From Magnetococcales bacterium (lineage in GTDB: Bacteria; Pseudomonadota; Magnetococcia; Magnetococcales; Magnetaquicoccaceae), in NCBI GenBank assembly GCA_015233035.1, contig JADFYM010000011.1:1-34141 (forward strand): 34,141 nucleotides of DNA. The letters run 5' to 3'. The translations under genes were made by a program, and so were the position numbers. This document shows, in pieces, positions 34,115-34,141 of the stretch. The stretch's first letter is position 1. Each line of letters begins with the position of its first letter. The notes under the pieces are model-generated. The model was given only the letters and a program-made list of their open reading frames with translations. It ran no database searches and was not told the origin of the DNA.

Positions 34115-34141
34115 TATGGCCGCTTTTGGTGCTCTATTTGA

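Noticed and set aside
30577-34141. Genomic island integrated at the 3' end of tRNA-Ala or tRNA-Asn
   Set aside because: No integrase gene and no repeated copy of either tRNA 3' end was seen in the remaining 3.5 kb; IS activity explains what is visible.

Overview
The window reads as chromosomal DNA of a GC-rich Gram-negative bacterium, most likely a member of Pseudomonadota. The evidence is the fabG-acpP-fabF-mltG-tmk-holB-tatD gene order, an E. coli-type two-subunit PntAB transhydrogenase, a single-chain large PurL with a fused glutaminase domain, and CCA encoded in the tRNA genes. The abundant GC-rich hairpin repeats recall magnetotactic Magnetococcales genomes. That placement is a guess from memory and was not tested.

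Layout. (1) Positions 1-1274: a class I glutamine amidotransferase gene and, facing away from it at the window edge, a second near-identical 5' end, so there is an inverted duplication with dispersed repeats in the spacer. (2) 1274-4257: pntA and pntB, coupled to the amidotransferase gene by a TGATG overlap. (3) 4258-4611: a gene-free block of nested inverted repeats. (4) 4612-7262, minus strand: the molybdate ABC transporter, transcribed modA-modB-modC. (5) 7546-8277: a ParD/ParE-type toxin-antitoxin pair with palindromes at its promoter. (6) 8337-14647, minus strand: two overlapping genes for an AddAB-like double-strand-break repair helicase/nuclease; the AddB-like gene carries one of the dispersed hairpin repeats in frame. 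(7) 14712-22934: a fatty-acid, cell-wall and replication cluster (fabG, acpP, fabF, mltG, tmk, holB) followed by a PSP1/RicT-type gene and a TatD-radical SAM fusion. (8) 23170-24354: a BaiN/YhiN-like flavoprotein, followed directly by a 206-bp miniature element with perfect terminal inverted repeats. (9) 24770-30049, minus strand: purL and, just upstream in the same operon, a divergent, long SAICAR-synthetase (PurC)-like gene. (10) 30384-30708: tRNA-Asn and tRNA-Ala with a clear promoter and terminators. (11) 30709-34141: an accessory segment with an IS3-family remnant, a complete-looking IS1595-type element, a 5'-truncated AT-rich gene and an unidentified small gene running toward the window end.

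Most of the window is housekeeping. The less ordinary parts are an oriented three-hairpin repeat family found within and between operons (one copy translated inside a DNA-repair protein), the PurC-like partner of PurL, the TatD-radical SAM fusion, the inverted amidotransferase duplication, and the IS-scarred right end. I did not find a convincing new multi-gene system; the strongest candidates for something undescribed are the PurC-like gene and the translated repeat.
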